DNA from: Intoshia linei
Taxonomy: Eukaryota; Orthonectida; Rhopaluridae
Assembly (NCBI GenBank): GCA_001642005.1
Contig: LWCA01000326.1
Location: 1-32,175 of the forward strand
Reading direction: 5' to 3'
DNA length: 32,175 nucleotides
The translations under genes were made by a program, and so were the position numbers. Positions 31,469 through 32,175 of the stretch are shown piece after piece (the first letter of the stretch is position 1; each line of letters begins with the position of its first letter). The notes under the pieces are model-generated. The model was given only the letters and a program-made list of their open reading frames with translations. It searched no databases and had not been told where the DNA came from.

Positions 31469-31880
31469 CTAGTGATTGTGATTTCCCGGGTAAAATTAAA
31501 AAAGTTTATTTATATATTTATTTTAGATTGTTGAAAAAGTGTTTTAAAACACACACAATATTGATAGATTCGGCTTTTAAATGCGTTCTACGTTTTGTAA
31601 CGAAATTAGAAGCAGTAGAAAAATTTCTTTTATTTTGTGTTGATGTAGGTTGAACGGTCATAAGGGCTTCCTTTAATTTTAACAATCTTGATGATAGCGT
31701 TCCACTTCGTAACAACGCATAATATTTTTCAAAATAATATTAGAAAAATCGGATAATTCCCTTAAGCGTTAGTAATTTGTGGTTGGAATAAGAGGTTTCT
31801 AAAAAAATTATTGGAAAAAAAATATTTTTCCATTAAAGGCTGGAAAATTAGATTTTTTATTTGTGGTTTGACGAAGTGGA
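31469..31880 (-). pseudogene. hAT transposase C-terminal relic, second copy
   Basis: The minus strand reads LSSRLLKLKEALMTVQP, then TSTQNKRNFSTASNFVTKRR and LKAESINIVCVLKHFF without a frameshift. This is the hAT dimerisation region and is better preserved than the copy at 14262-14838. Its outer end CTAGTGATTGTGATTTCCCGGG is the same terminal repeat. The part beyond about 31720 is AT-rich and shared by both copies but not protein-like, so both derive from an already deleted element. Confidence 0.8.
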
Positions 31881-32018
31881 TTTTTTTCATAAGATTTCGT
31901 AAAATCGGATTTGTGAAAAGAATATCGGCGTAAGTCAATTTTTCCATGAAAGTTTGAAATGGTATTTTTGATTAAATTTTATTAGTAGTGGAATTTTTGA
32001 AATGGTACATTTTAGATA

Positions 32019-32175
32019 TTATAATTTATGTTTACGGTAAATTGCATCGGTCAATTTATCCAATTGTTTGCAATACTTTTCCGCATTAATGGTTTCTTTG
32101 TTTTTAAGATATTCATAATATAGTATGCCTTTCATATCCCACCAAATACTCATCATTACCTTTTTACCATGGAGT
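32019..32175 (-). pseudogene. mariner transposase fragment, truncated by window end
   Basis: The minus strand reads LHGKKVMMSIWWDMKGILYY then EYLKNKETINAEKYCKQLDKL. This corresponds to the mariner segment between the first and second catalytic aspartates (usual form kKV.ls.WWD.KG..yyEll...TIN...Y..QLd.L). After the KL the frame loses similarity and stops near 32021, before the HDNARPH block. The copy is therefore decayed on its 3' side; its 5' part lies beyond the window. Confidence 0.9.

Noticed and set aside
31321-31947. Frames at 31321-31653 (+) and 31762-31947 (-)
   Set aside because: The first is antisense to the hAT transposase relic; the second is AT-rich inner sequence shared by both relic copies and is not protein-like.
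1-32175. CRISPR arrays, tRNA/rRNA genes, prokaryotic operons
   Set aside because: No regularly spaced conserved repeats, cloverleaf-like segments with a consensus TTCGA arm, or rRNA core motifs were seen; gene structure is eukaryotic.

Overview
The window is very A+T-rich (roughly three quarters by eye) and looks like nuclear DNA of an invertebrate animal. The evidence is intron-split genes with GT-AG borders, a leucine-rich-repeat/immunoglobulin receptor, a core-2-type N-acetylglucosaminyltransferase, AATAAA/ATTAAA signals, and debris of Ty3/Gypsy, mariner and hAT elements. I cannot name the species. The introns are extreme in size: 35 and 45 nt at the small end and 1.3-3.1 kb at the large end. 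Such tiny introns are known in flatworms, nematodes and some highly reduced animals, so these groups are worth testing first.

Layout. 1-1.2 kb: decayed Gypsy pol (protease and reverse transcriptase, minus strand) with an RRM-like reading frame just upstream of the protease. 1.26-3.97 kb: AT-rich sequence without a visible gene. 3.98-5.2 kb: two hAT-type miniature elements, the first a foldback element built from short subrepeats. 6.3-9.8 kb: a gene for a secreted or membrane LRR-Ig receptor, intronless in its main CDS, with a possible TATA promoter and 5' exon near 9.8 kb. 9.9-16.5 kb: repeat-rich DNA with miniature hAT elements and a relic of a hAT transposase. 16.5-24.3 kb: a multi-exon TPR protein gene. 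24.45-28.6 kb: a complete four-exon beta-1,6-GlcNAc-transferase gene. 29.45-29.94 kb: an unresolved cluster of exon-like pieces ending at an AATAAA. 30.6-32.2 kb: another MITE, a second hAT transposase relic, and a mariner transposase fragment running off the window end.

All credible host genes lie on the minus strand. I rebuilt two of them by hand from splice signals. The glycosyltransferase joins four exons (727+91+251+314 nt) into exactly 461 codons including the stop. The TPR gene joins eight exons into 697 codons including the stop and would end in Cys-Ile-Ile-Phe, a CaaX-like prenylation motif. The two genes are only about 128 bp apart, and the glycosyltransferase stop codon lies inside an AATAAA, which is tight packing in otherwise repeat-bloated DNA.

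The strongest genome-scale pattern is in the small transposons. Six independent hAT-like elements have recognisable terminal inverted repeats flanked by 8-bp duplications with TA in the middle (nnnTAnnn), the target preference known for the Buster branch of hAT. No prokaryotic features, CRISPR arrays, rRNA or tRNA genes were seen.
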